54,954 bases of DNA, taken from the NCBI GenBank assembly GCA_015065885.1, contig SVPJ01000009.1, positions 1-54,954 on the forward strand, written 5' to 3'. Within the stretch, counting starts at the first letter, position 1; each line of letters begins with the position of its first letter. Position numbers and translations under genes: made by a program. Shown here piece after piece: positions 42,855-53,732 of the stretch. The notes below the pieces were generated by a model, which ran no database searches, was not told where the DNA came from, and was given only the letters and a program-made list of their open reading frames with translations. This stretch comes from Oscillospiraceae bacterium (GTDB taxonomy: Bacteria; Bacillota; Clostridia; Oscillospirales; Acutalibacteraceae).

Positions 42855-43050
42855 CGTGATACTCCAAGCGGAGTATCACGCAACTCTATTCGCCTACGGC
42901 GAGTTCTATTGCTACGCAGTGTTATTCGGCTTACGCCGAGTGATATTTGCTTCGCAAGTTTAGGGGCGAATAGAATATCACTAAGTCCAAAGGACTTAAT
43001 ATCACTTTCGCAAAGCGAAAATATCACGCTGACTTTAGTCAGCATATCAC
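42855..43050. repeat. Ladder of short hairpins joined by ATATCAC/GTGATA
   Basis: The left border is CGTGATACTCC-AAGC-GGAGTATCACG (42855-42880). Smaller stems follow: CGCC-TAC-GGCG, TTCGGC-TTAC-GCCGAG and TTGC-TTC-GCAA. The right half repeats ATATCAC at 42975, 42999, 43021 and 43044, every 22-24 bases, each pair enclosing a different hairpin: AAGTCC-AAA-GGACTT, TTTCGC-AAA-GCGAAA and GCTGAC-TTTA-GTCAGC. CTATTCGCC (42886-42894) and GGCGAATAG (42965-42973) form a longer-range stem. No ORF. Confidence 0.75.
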
Positions 43051-43063
43051 TTACAGACAAAAG

Positions 43064-43104
43064 AAAGAGAAGACTCGTAGTTAAAACGAATCTTCTCTTT
43101 TTCT
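43064..43104. terminator. Terminator of secA
   Basis: AAAGAGAAGA...TCTTCTCTTT around a 17-base loop, with T-rich flanks on both strands. Confidence 0.75.
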
Positions 43105-43106
43105 GC

Positions 43107-45848
<2,742 letters not shown>

Positions 45849-45887
45849 ACGAACGGACAACTCCTCAAAAATGTAATTACAACCACC

Positions 45888-45916
45888 AGTATACCACGTT
45901 TTTTTGAAAATGGCAA
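45888..45916 (-). promoter_or_regulatory. Promoter of secA
   Basis: Minus strand: TTGCCA (complement of 45911-45916), 17-bp spacer, TATACT (complement of 45888-45893). Confidence 0.75.
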
Positions 45917-45960
45917 CCGCCGACGTGCGGTTTTTACATAATGTTTTTATTTCACGCCGA

Positions 45961-46010
45961 ATACACTATAGGGTGAGCATGCAAACCCTAACAAGGAGGC
46001 AATAGTGTAT
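45961..46010 (+). promoter_or_regulatory. Hairpin enclosing the ribosome binding site and start of the PiT gene
   Basis: ATACACTAT (45961-45969) is exactly complementary to ATAGTGTAT (46002-46010), which includes the first two bases of the ATG. Inside it TAGGGT (45969-45974) pairs with ACCCTA (45985-45990), leaving AAGGAGG in a side loop. Bases 45969-45988 match the left end of the element at 8236 at 18 of 20 positions. Confidence 0.6.
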
Positions 46011-47010
46011 GGGGGATACCTTGGTAACGGTGGCGGCGGTGTTGGTGATGGGGGTAGTTTTTGTCAACGGTTGGACAGACGCACCAAACGCCATTGCCAC
46101 CTGCGTGACCACCCGCGCCATGTCGTGGCGGGCGGCGCTCGGGATGGCGGCGGGAATGAACCTGCTCGGCACGGTGACCACGAGTTTGCTGATACCGCAG
46201 GTGGCGGTGACGGTGTACCGCAGCGTGGGTTTCGACACCGTCGTAGAAGCGCGCACGGCGCTGTGCGCTGCCCTGCTTGCGGTGGTGGTGTGGGCGGTGG
46301 CGGCGTGGTGGTGCGGCATCCCGACCAGCGAAAGTCACGCCCTGCTCGCGGGGCTTTCGGGTGCGGCGTGGGCAGTGGGCGGCACTGTGCGTTTTGCGGA
46401 ATGGGGGCGGGTGTTGTGCGGGCTGTTCGTGTTCACGCCGCTTGCGGCGGTGGGTGCGTTTTGCCTTGCGCGGTGGGTGTTTCATCTGTGCCGCGGGTGT
46501 GACCGCACGGCGACACACCGACGGTTTCGGCGGGCGCAGTGTGCGGCGGGTGCCGCCACCGCCTTTATGCACGGCGCGCAGGACGGACAAAAATTTCAAG
46601 GGGTGTTTTTGTTGGCACTTATTGGGGGGCAGGAAAGCGGAACATCCGTATTCTCGCCGCCTTTATGGCTTGCGGCGGTGGTGGCGTTGGTGATGGCGGT
46701 CGGCACGGCGGCGGGCGGGCGCCGCATCATTCAAACGGTGGGGCAGGAAATGGTGGTCCTCACACCGCCCGCGGGGGTGGCGGCAGAGGCGGCGACGGCG
46801 GGGTGCTTGCTTCTCTGCTCACTGCTTGGCGTGCCCGTCAGCACAACGAATATCAAGACCGCCGCCATGATGGGAGCGGGTGCGGCTCGCCGCATGTCGG
46901 CGGTGAATTGGGGCGTGGTGCGGGAATTGGTACTCGCGTGGGCGTTTACCTTCCCTGCGTGCGGCATTTTGGGCTTTTTTACGGCGCAACTGTTTTTACT
47001 TGTTTTTTAA
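46009..47010 (+). CDS. PiT family inorganic phosphate transporter
   Basis: The 333-aa membrane protein has the two inverted family signatures: VNGWTDAPNAIATCVTTRAMS near the N-terminus and FMHGAQDGQKFQGV at about 185, plus IPTSESHALLAGLSGA and VPVSTTNIKTAAMMGAG. PiT carriers take up metal phosphate with a cation. No PhoU-like gene is adjacent. AAGGAGG lies 9 bases before the ATG; both are placed in a palindromic leader that could hide the start. Confidence 0.9.
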   Translation: MGDTLVTVAAVLVMGVVFVNGWTDAPNAIATCVTTRAMSWRAALGMAAGMNLLGTVTTSLLIPQVAVTVYRSVGFDTVVEARTALCAALLAVVVWAVAAWWCGIPTSESHALLAGLSGAAWAVGGTVRFAEWGRVLCGLFVFTPLAAVGAFCLARWVFHLCRGCDRTATHRRFRRAQCAAGAATAFMHGAQDGQKFQGVFLLALIGGQESGTSVFSPPLWLAAVVALVMAVGTAAGGRRIIQTVGQEMVVLTPPAGVAAEAATAGCLLLCSLLGVPVSTTNIKTAAMMGAGAARRMSAVNWGVVRELVLAWAFTFPACGILGFFTAQLFLLVF

Positions 47011-47029
47011 AACAAAAACCGGAAAACAC

Positions 47030-47058
47030 TTGAAAAAGAAAGGCGGGTATGATATAAA
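47030..47058 (+). promoter_or_regulatory. Promoter of the GH99-like gene
   Basis: TTGAAA (47030-47035), 17-bp spacer, TATAAA (47053-47058). The leader then repeats GATATAAAA-like runs (47051-47081) up to AGAGGTGTAGGA before the ATG. Confidence 0.65.
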
Positions 47059-47092
47059 AAGGATATAAAATGGGTATAAAAGAGGTGTAGGA

Positions 47093-48859
47093 ATGGCTAA
47101 TACGTTTACCGTCACCCCTTGCGGGCAGACCGAAGCGAATGACCTGATCGGGCGTTGCTTCGCAGGATACCAACTCTGGTTCGGGTCTCCCGACTGTTGG
47201 GGACACTGGTCCCCCACCAAAGAGGTGCCGTCGGATACCAATTACCGCACCGAGATGTTTCCCGACTGCGTGGAATATCCGCCCGAAGCACTGCACGACA
47301 CGGCATTTTCGCCGTATCCCGACGGCACGCCCGTGCGGCTGTATGCGTCAAAGTCTCCCGCGACCATCGATACGCATTTTCGCTGGATGAAGGAATACGG
47401 CATCGACGGGGTGGGGGTACAGCGCTTTTTCGGCGCGACGTCGGCGGAATACGCCGAGCGGGACGATTTCCTTGCGGAAATTATGCGTGCGGCGGAGTGT
47501 CACGGACGGCTCGCGTATATGATGTACGATACCAGCGGATACGGCGGCGGGGGCGAGCAGGCACTCGCACGGATGAAAGCGGACGTGGAAGTAAACGTGG
47601 AGCCGCGTATGTTGGCGTCGCCTGCCTATGCTCATGCGCACGGCAGACCCGTAATGTGTGTCTGGGGCCTTTCGCCGCTGGAAGGGAAACGCTATCCGCC
47701 CGCCGACGAGGCGCTTGAACTGGTGCGTTGGCTGAAAGAACGCGGGTATTTCGTCATCGGCGGTCTGCCCGACAATTCGTGGGCGGAAGAAACGGGCCCT
47801 TACGCCGCGGTGTACGCCGCGTTGGATATGATCTCCCCGTGGACACCCGGTCGTTTCCGTGAGGAAACGCTCGCCGCGTGGGTGGAAGATCATCTGGCAC
47901 GCGATCTCGCGTACGTTCACGCACACGGGCAGGAATATCAACCGGTGCTTCACGCGGGCTTCGCGTGGAGTAACTTTAAATCGAGCGGCGACCCGAACGT
48001 GACCCCGCGTACGGCGGGTGCGTTTTTGTGGGAGCAAGCGAAGCGGTATGCCGCGGCGGGGGTGCGCCAGGCGTATTTCGCGATGCTGGACGAATACGAC
48101 GAGGGTACGGCGCTTTTGAAAGCGGCACCCGACTCCTACGCGTTGCCGAACGGCACGCCGTATTTTCAAACCCTTGCGGCGGACGGCTTTTGGCTGTCGT
48201 CCGATTTTTATCTGCGGCTCGGCGGCGCGGTGGCAAAGACCTTGCGCGGCGAATGTGCGGTAAGTGACGACGTGCCGGTGCCCCATTCCGAAGGACCTGT
48301 GTTTTGGCGCAACGGATTTGAGATGCGCGAAGCGTGCGCCAAAGTGCGCGGCGGCACGGCGACGGCGCGCCTTTGTGCGGTGGACGTATGCGTGCCGCAC
48401 GGAAAAGTGCTTGAGCAAGAGGCGGTGCAACTGGAAGTCGCTTCGGTATTGGAGGGCGCGGTCGGTGACGTATGCGCCACGGGGCGGTATGCCTTTGGCT
48501 TTGCGGGTGTGTGTATGAGCGCGGGGCGTTGCCGCGTGACGTATCGCTTGGCGAAGACTGCCGTTACCGTTTCGGAAGGGTTGACGCTTTCGTATAAATT
48601 CCGTCCGCTCTCGGCGGAAGGCGATTGCGTGGGCGTGGATCTGCTTTTGGACGACGGCACCCGTTTGTCGCAATATCTGCCTGCCGCGTTGGCGCCGAAG
48701 GGTGTGTTCGGCGGTGAGGATACCGCGTTTGCCGACGTGGAACTTGTGTTGCCCGAAGAATTGGTCGGGCGCACGGTGACGGCGGTGCTGGTGGCGTACG
48801 ACGCCGCCGGTGAAGGGTACTTTAAGGCCTATCTGGATGATATCATCCTGCAAAGATAA
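47093..48859 (+). CDS. Intracellular GH99/GH71-like glycoside hydrolase family protein
   Basis: The 588-aa protein has no signal peptide. Its N-terminal TIM-barrel part (about 20-365) resembles the GH71/GH99-like proteins often annotated as xylosidase/arabinosidase: CFAGYQLWFGSPDCWGHWSP, FRWMKEYGIDGVGVQRFFG, RLAYMMYDTSGYG, PVMCVWGL and YFAMLDEYDEGTA. A C-terminal beta-rich region (about 400-588) looks like a carbohydrate-binding jelly roll. Substrate is unknown. The sugar isomerase gene follows after 23 bases, suggesting a two-gene glycan-degradation operon. Confidence 0.75.
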   Translation: MANTFTVTPCGQTEANDLIGRCFAGYQLWFGSPDCWGHWSPTKEVPSDTNYRTEMFPDCVEYPPEALHDTAFSPYPDGTPVRLYASKSPATIDTHFRWMKEYGIDGVGVQRFFGATSAEYAERDDFLAEIMRAAECHGRLAYMMYDTSGYGGGGEQALARMKADVEVNVEPRMLASPAYAHAHGRPVMCVWGLSPLEGKRYPPADEALELVRWLKERGYFVIGGLPDNSWAEETGPYAAVYAALDMISPWTPGRFREETLAAWVEDHLARDLAYVHAHGQEYQPVLHAGFAWSNFKSSGDPNVTPRTAGAFLWEQAKRYAAAGVRQAYFAMLDEYDEGTALLKAAPDSYALPNGTPYFQTLAADGFWLSSDFYLRLGGAVAKTLRGECAVSDDVPVPHSEGPVFWRNGFEMREACAKVRGGTATARLCAVDVCVPHGKVLEQEAVQLEVASVLEGAVGDVCATGRYAFGFAGVCMSAGRCRVTYRLAKTAVTVSEGLTLSYKFRPLSAEGDCVGVDLLLDDGTRLSQYLPAALAPKGVFGGEDTAFADVELVLPEELVGRTVTAVLVAYDAAGEGYFKAYLDDIILQR

Positions 48860-48882
48860 GCGAAAAATAAGGAGGAAATACT

Positions 48883-49848
48883 ATGAAACTGGGTGTGTTG
48901 ACCGTCCCGCTGCAGGGTATTGCGGCGGAACAAGCGTTTGAGTATCTGCACGGGCTGGGCGTGCAGTGCGTGGAACTGGGTACGGGTGGCTACACCAACC
49001 ACAACCATTGCAACCCCGACGTGTTGCTCGCGGACGAGAGCAAGATCGAAGAGTTGAAAGCGTCGCTTGCGAAAAACGAGCTGACCATTGCGGCGCTTTC
49101 CTGCCACGGCAACCCCGTGCATCCGAACAAAGAGCGCGCGGCCGCCGACCACGCGGTGTTCGTGCAGACCTGCAAGCTTGCACAGAAACTCGGTGTGGAC
49201 ACCGTCGTCACCTTCTCGGGATGCCCCGGCGACAGTGAAGGCTCGCAGTATCCGAACTGGGTGACCTGCAGTTGGCCCGACGACTACGGCAAGATCCTCG
49301 ACTGGCAGTGGAACGAAGTGCTGATCCCCTACTGGAAAGAGGCGGTAAAGATCGCGGCTTCTTACGGTGTCAAGAAGATCGCGTTGGAGTTGCACCCCGG
49401 CTTTTGCGTATACAACCCCGCGACCCTTCTGCGCTTGCGCGAAGCGGTGGGCGATATGATCGGTGCAAACTTTGATCCCAGCCACCTCATCTGGCAGGGG
49501 ATGGATCCCGTGATGGCGCTCAAATCGTTGCGCGGTGCGGTGTACCATTTCCATGCGAAGGATACCCGCGTGGATAAATACAACGTGGCGCAAAACGGCG
49601 TGCTGGATACCGGCTCGTACGGCGACCTTTCGGCGCGCAGCTGGGTGTTCCGCACGGTGGGCTACGGCACCGATACCAAAACGTGGAAAGACCTCATCTC
49701 CACCCTCGCGGTGATCGGCTACGAAGGCGCGGTGAGCATCGAGCACGAGGACGGTCTGATGAGCCCGCAGGAAGGCCTCGAAAAAGCGGTATCCTTCCTC
49801 AAAGACATCCTCATTACCGAAGATCCCGCCGCCATGTGGTGGATCTGA
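48883..49848 (+). CDS. Sugar phosphate isomerase/epimerase (xylose isomerase-like TIM barrel)
   Basis: The 321-aa protein belongs to the AP-endonuclease-2-like TIM barrels: MKLGVLTVPLQGIAAEQAFEYL, CVELGTGGYTNHNHCN, IALELHPGFCVYNPATLLRL, ANFDPSHLIWQGMDP, YHFHAKDTRV and AVSIEHEDGLMSP provide metal-ligand Glu, Asp and His. Many relatives epimerise or isomerise keto sugars or inositols; the reaction here is unknown. AAGGAGGAAATACT gives a strong ribosome binding site. It is the last gene of the unit before a terminator. Confidence 0.9.
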   Translation: MKLGVLTVPLQGIAAEQAFEYLHGLGVQCVELGTGGYTNHNHCNPDVLLADESKIEELKASLAKNELTIAALSCHGNPVHPNKERAAADHAVFVQTCKLAQKLGVDTVVTFSGCPGDSEGSQYPNWVTCSWPDDYGKILDWQWNEVLIPYWKEAVKIAASYGVKKIALELHPGFCVYNPATLLRLREAVGDMIGANFDPSHLIWQGMDPVMALKSLRGAVYHFHAKDTRVDKYNVAQNGVLDTGSYGDLSARSWVFRTVGYGTDTKTWKDLISTLAVIGYEGAVSIEHEDGLMSPQEGLEKAVSFLKDILITEDPAAMWWI

Positions 49849-49943
49849 GCTTCGCTTCGCGGCGCGTGGATGTGTGCAAAGTGAAAGGCGAGCCCAAGGG
49901 TCACAGATGCTTTCTAAGCGGCATAAATATCCACAAAACACAA

Positions 49944-49983
49944 GGAGAGAATGCGCCCACACGAGTGCATTCTCTCCGTTTTT
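49944..49983 (+). terminator. Rho-independent terminator
   Basis: GGAGAGAATGC (49944-49954) with GCATTCTCTCC (49967-49977), then GTTTTT. Of the 253 bases between the isomerase and the HTH gene, the rest holds the 69-bp repeat and a small CCCGCC/GGCGGG palindrome (50078-50093). Confidence 0.85.
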
Positions 49984-49999
49984 ATCCCTATGGGATTTA

Positions 50000-50070
50000 C
50001 GAGTATTTTAACACAGCCGAGGGGAAAATCGGCCCGTTAAAATCGGGTTCGGATATGCCTCCTCTGCTTA
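50000..50070. repeat. Copy 2 of the 69-bp palindromic repeat
   Basis: 50002-50070 equals 49-117. The complementary strand of 50000-50030 also aligns without gaps to 8277-8307 of the palindromic element: both begin GATTTTC and end TGTTAAAATACTCG. Confidence 0.85.
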
Positions 50071-50101
50071 TGACCACCCGCCGTACGGCGGGAGACGTTT
50101 C

Positions 50102-50524
50102 TCAACTTAACGTTTCCAGTTGATATTCGTAGAGCAGTTCGTTGATCTCCGATACGCTCAACCGTTTGCAGATACCGTACATGATCACGCTGTCCAACGG
50201 CAGCTTCACGTACAGCATCGGATAACCGGCGTGCCGCAGAAGCGTTTGTACCTCGTCCAGCGACAACTTCATAGCAACGGCAAGGCACAGCAGTTTTTTT
50301 CGCTCCGGCACGCGCTGGCCGGAAAGGATCTGGTAGGCGTAGACCTCGCTTATTTCGGCATCGTGGACGACCTGTGCTTTTTTAAGATCGTACTTCTGTA
50401 TCAGCCCGGCCAGATGCTCTGCCAGCGTTGTTTCGATGATGTGCGATCGGTTTTCGTCATAAAAGGTCTTGAAATCGGGGCAAAGCATCAGCTCCTCCAC
50501 GATCTTGGACGTATCCTTATGCAT
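50102..50524 (-). CDS. XRE-like helix-turn-helix protein, 140 aa
   Basis: The protein has an N-terminal helical part (MHKDTSKIVEELMLCPDFKTF), a Cro-like helix-turn-helix (LIQKYDLKKAQVVHDAEISEVYAYQILSGQRVPERKKLLCLA, about 38-80) and a C-terminal segment LDEVQTLLRHAGYPMLYVK ... LSVSEINELLYEY. I recognise the layout from Clostridia regulators often encoded near protein kinases, but no such gene is here and the targets are unknown. The ATG at 50524 follows AGGGGGG; the frame upstream lacks a start signal. Confidence 0.8.
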   Translation of the reverse strand: MHKDTSKIVEELMLCPDFKTFYDENRSHIIETTLAEHLAGLIQKYDLKKAQVVHDAEISEVYAYQILSGQRVPERKKLLCLAVAMKLSLDEVQTLLRHAGYPMLYVKLPLDSVIMYGICKRLSVSEINELLYEYQLETLS

Positions 50525-50657
50525 AGCACGCACCCCCCTGTCGTTTACTCGTTTATGGTTATAACGGTAAAATGCCTTTTTGTCAATCGTCAGCGACGGT
50601 TTGCGGACGGACATAAAAACGGACGGCATCGTCGGATGCCGTCCGTTTTGCTGTTTC

Positions 50658-52415
50658 TTACATATTCTCGACTGCGTCGATGGCGAGGGTGTCGAGATGG
50701 AGCAGCAGCATACGGCGCACCAGCGTCATCAGCCACAGCCAGGATTGCTTTTTATCCGCATCCTCTTCGCCCAGCACGTGGTTATCGTGATAGAACTTCG
50801 AGAACAGCGAGGCCAACTGATAGGCGTTGTCACACAGGAAACTCGGTGCCTTTTCCGCAAGCGCACGGGTGAACACCTCGCCCGAGAGCAGCAGTTTCAG
50901 CACGAGATCGCGCTCGGTGTCGGAGTAGATACCGCCAATCTTGTCTGCGGCGGTCGCCTTCTTCAGCACCGAATTGATGCGGGTGACGGTGTAGAGCAGA
51001 TAGGTGCCCGTTTTCCCCTCAAATGCCAAAAACTTGTCCAGATCGAATACGTAGTCACGCGCGGGGTTGTTCTGCAGGTCGCCGAACTTTACCGCCGCAA
51101 TGCCCACCTTCTGCGCGAGCACCTGCTTTTCCGCATCGTCCAGCTCGTTCAAATAGGCGGATTCCCGCAGTTTGTCGTACGCTGCCGCCGTCGCGGTCGC
51201 GAGCAGATCGCTCAGTTGCATCACGCCGCCGTCACGGGTCTTGTACGGCTTGCCGTCTGCGCCGTTCATCGTGCCGAAACCGAGGAAGTCCAGCGTGACG
51301 TTTTCGCCGACCAGACCCGCCAGTTTCGCTGCACGGAACACCTGCTCAAAGTGCAGGCTCTGGCGCGCGTCGGTCAGATACAGCATACGGTCGGGCGCGA
51401 AATCCTGTTGACGTTGCAGAATGGTGGCGAGGTCGGTGGTCTCGTAGGTGATGGAGCCGTCGGTCTTGCGGGCGATGATGGGGGGCATCGGGGCGGTGTC
51501 CTCTTCACGCGCCACGTCAATGACCTCGGCACCGTCGCTTTCGCGCAGCAGGTTGCGGCCTTCCAAGATCTCCATCAACGCGGGCACGTAACGGTCGGCG
51601 TCGCTTTCGCCGTACCAATACTCAAACTCCACGTTCAGTTTCTCATACGCCGCGCGGATATCGCCCACCGATACCTTTAAGATCTCTTTCCACAAGGCAA
51701 TATAGCCGGGCTTGCCGTTTTGCAGGTCAAAGGTCGCCTGATGCGCACGGTCGCGGAAGGCTTCGTCCGTCTTCTTGCGGGCGGAGGCAAAGGGATAGAT
51801 CTCATTGAGCGAAGCGGCGTCCAGTGCGGGCACCGTGTCGGTCGCGGGATCAAAGTCCTCACTAAAGCACGCCCAGTCGGGGTGACGGTCGTGCAGTTCT
51901 TCAATGACCAGCCCCATCGGGGTGCCCCAGTCGCCCAGATGCACGTCGCCGATCGCTTTGTGACCGCACACACGGGTGAGCCGTTTGAGCGCCTCGCCGA
52001 TGATAGCGGAACGCAGATGCCCGATGTGCAGGGGCTTTGCCACGTTCGGCCCGCCGTAGTCGATGACCACCGTTTCGGGGCTCTCCGCCTGCGGCACACC
52101 GAGATGTTCATCCGCCGCCAAAGCGCGCACGGCGTCCAGCAGGGCGGCGTCGGTCAGCGACAGGTTGATAAAACCGGGGCCCGCGATGTCCACCATCGAA
52201 AATTGCGCGTCCTCACGCAACAGCGCCGCCACGTCCTCCGCAATGGCGCGGGGGGCCTTGTGGTGCAGTTTGGCACCCGCCAGTGCGCCGTTGCACTGGA
52301 ACTGGCACAGGTCGGCACGGTCGGACACCGTAACGGTGCCGAGCGACGGGTCGTACCCCGCTTTTTCGAAAGCGGCGGCAACGATATCGGTCAAACGTGC
52401 GGTAATGGTCTTCAT
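50658..52415 (-). CDS. argS: Arginyl-tRNA synthetase
   Basis: ArgRS charges tRNA-Arg. The 585-aa class I enzyme has an N-terminal Add-1-like domain, the HIGH motif in NVAKPLHIGHLRSAIIGEALKR, a KMSKS-region variant GKPYKTRDGG as in many ArgRS, and a C-terminal anticodon-binding domain ending MTLVRRMLLLHLDTLAIDAVENM. AAAGGAACGAACTTTC precedes the ATG at 52415. The upstream DUF1934 gene overlaps it by four bases (ATGA), so they are coupled. Confidence 0.96.
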   Translation of the reverse strand: MKTITARLTDIVAAAFEKAGYDPSLGTVTVSDRADLCQFQCNGALAGAKLHHKAPRAIAEDVAALLREDAQFSMVDIAGPGFINLSLTDAALLDAVRALAADEHLGVPQAESPETVVIDYGGPNVAKPLHIGHLRSAIIGEALKRLTRVCGHKAIGDVHLGDWGTPMGLVIEELHDRHPDWACFSEDFDPATDTVPALDAASLNEIYPFASARKKTDEAFRDRAHQATFDLQNGKPGYIALWKEILKVSVGDIRAAYEKLNVEFEYWYGESDADRYVPALMEILEGRNLLRESDGAEVIDVAREEDTAPMPPIIARKTDGSITYETTDLATILQRQQDFAPDRMLYLTDARQSLHFEQVFRAAKLAGLVGENVTLDFLGFGTMNGADGKPYKTRDGGVMQLSDLLATATAAAYDKLRESAYLNELDDAEKQVLAQKVGIAAVKFGDLQNNPARDYVFDLDKFLAFEGKTGTYLLYTVTRINSVLKKATAADKIGGIYSDTERDLVLKLLLSGEVFTRALAEKAPSFLCDNAYQLASLFSKFYHDNHVLGEEDADKKQSWLWLMTLVRRMLLLHLDTLAIDAVENM

Positions 52416-52828
52416 GAAAGTTCGTTCCTTTCTATCGTCATGCACAGTGTGTTTTCCATAGTCTGCCCGCCGAGCGAGAGGGTGTAGGCGAGGGAGATCT
52501 CGCCGCCCGCTTCGCCGAGCGTGTTGCAAAGCCGATGGGTCACGGTGGTGACCTCAAAGTCGCCGTAGGGTGTGCCGTAGACGCTTTGGCACTGCTCGCC
52601 GCGCCGCAGGCACAGGGTGGATTTCGCCGCACCGCTTCGTCGCACGAGAACCTGGTGGGTGTCCGCCGCCACCGTCACGTCGGTGGTGACTCCTTCGTCG
52701 TCCCGCTCGGTGTAGCGAAGCGTTGCCGTGCTGTCCGCAAAGGTCAGTTCCCCGTCGGCGGTCTGGGTCACAGTATCCGATTGTCCGTCAAACGCCTGCG
52801 TGCCGACGATACGTATGCGTACCCTCAC
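52412..52828 (-). CDS. DUF1934 (YwiB-like) beta-barrel protein
   Basis: The 138-aa protein is nearly all beta strand (MRVRIRIVGTQAFDGQSDTV, ADGELTFADSTATLRYTERD, GGEISLAYTLSLGGQTMEN). The DUF1934/YwiB family is commonly encoded just before argS in Firmicutes, as here. It has a lipocalin-like fold of unknown function. AAGGAGGGGACACCGTGAGG leads to the ATG. Confidence 0.85.
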   Translation of the reverse strand: MRVRIRIVGTQAFDGQSDTVTQTADGELTFADSTATLRYTERDDEGVTTDVTVAADTHQVLVRRSGAAKSTLCLRRGEQCQSVYGTPYGDFEVTTVTHRLCNTLGEAGGEISLAYTLSLGGQTMENTLCMTIERNELS

Positions 52829-52953
52829 GGTGTCCCCTCCTTAATAATAAAAGGTAAAATGATATTACCGATACAATTGCATAGTATACCACAGTTTTTC
52901 GGTGGGCGCAAGAGTCCGCGAAAAATAAAAGCCGAAAAAAAGCAAAAAAACAC

Positions 52954-52982
52954 TTGACGAGCGAAAAAAACTGTGATATACT
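52954..52982 (+). promoter_or_regulatory. Strong promoter of the rpmG-secE-nusG-rplK-rplA unit
   Basis: TTGACG (52954-52959), 17-bp spacer, TATACT (52977-52982) with an extended -10 TG. About 70 bases of leader follow. Confidence 0.85.
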
Positions 52983-53057
52983 GTTGCTTACCTCGAACGG
53001 GGGTTTATTTTTTGTGCCCATTTTTTGGGGCGCAAGGCCCGCTGTGAGGGAGGCTTA

Positions 53058-53087
53058 ATGAATCTATTTAGAATGGAGATGCCGTAA
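53058..53087 (+). CDS. Possible 9-aa leader peptide overlapping rpmG
   Basis: ATG at 53058 follows GGGAGGCTTA and encodes MNLFRMEMP; its TAA shares one base with the rpmG ATG (TAATG). Translation of this mini-ORF could couple ribosomes into rpmG. It may also be chance, because rpmG has its own GGAG at 53075. Confidence 0.35.
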   Translation: MNLFRMEMP

Positions 53088-53236
53088 TGCGAGTAAAGAT
53101 CACTTTGGCTTGCACCGAATGCAAGCAGCGCAACTACAACACCATGAAGAACAAGAAGAACGACCCGGACCGCTTGGAGATGAACAAGTATTGCCGTTTC
53201 TGCCGTAAGCACACGGTGCATCGCGAAACCAAGTAA
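53087..53236 (+). CDS. rpmG: Ribosomal protein L33
   Basis: The 49-aa protein reads [19 protein letters not shown] ... [22 protein letters not shown] and carries both CxxC zinc pairs of the zinc-bound L33 form. It is the first clear gene of the unit and lies just upstream of secE, as in most Firmicutes. Confidence 0.97.
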   Translation: MRVKITLACTECKQRNYNTMKNKKNDPDRLEMNKYCRFCRKHTVHRETK

Positions 53237-53263
53237 TACGGGAACGAGTAGGAGGAACAAATC

Positions 53264-53707
53264 ATGATTTTTTGGGGATTTGTTATGTGGTTCGTCGGCG
53301 CGGTTGCCGGCATCATGGCTCTTCTCGTCGGTGCGCAGGGAATTTCGGAAGGATTGACTCATCACGGTTGGCACTATTTTGCTCACCTGGTTGATCCCGC
53401 ACATCTCACGGCGAAAAAGATCGTTTTCGTTGTGGGCATCCTGCTCGTCATCGTGGGTCTGATCGTTTTCTTCATCGGCCGTGCCAAGGCTCGCCGCACC
53501 GGCGACGACGGCAAGGCAGGTGCGGGTGCGATCAAGTACTGGCGTGACATGAAGGGTGAGTACAAGAAGATCACCTGGCCCACCTTCAAGTCGGTGGTGA
53601 AGAACACGGGTATCACGCTCATCATGTGTGCGTTGGTCGCGGTGTTCATCATCGTGGTGGATCTCGGTCTGTCCGCCTTGGTCGACTTGTTTTTGTCGCT
53701 GAAGTAA
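53264..53707 (+). CDS. secE: Preprotein translocase subunit SecE
   Basis: The conserved SecE core is C-terminal: YWRDMKGEYKKITWPTFKSVVKNTG followed by the last membrane helix. At 147 aa it is far longer than the usual ~60-75-aa Firmicutes SecE, with two additional hydrophobic helices at about 4-25 and 52-72, giving three in total as in E. coli. The start follows AGGAGGAACAAATC. It lies between rpmG and nusG. Confidence 0.92.
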   Translation: MIFWGFVMWFVGAVAGIMALLVGAQGISEGLTHHGWHYFAHLVDPAHLTAKKIVFVVGILLVIVGLIVFFIGRAKARRTGDDGKAGAGAIKYWRDMKGEYKKITWPTFKSVVKNTGITLIMCALVAVFIIVVDLGLSALVDLFLSLK

Positions 53708-53732
53708 GCGTATAAACGGAAGGAAGGTACCC

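Noticed and set aside
42975-43050. ATATCAC every 22-24 bases as a small CRISPR
   Set aside because: The shared part is seven bases and the spacers are perfect self-complementary hairpins, which is not how CRISPR spacers behave.
52983-53057. Riboswitch in the rpmG leader
   Set aside because: Only a weak GCCC/GGGC stem is visible and no known aptamer motif was recognised.
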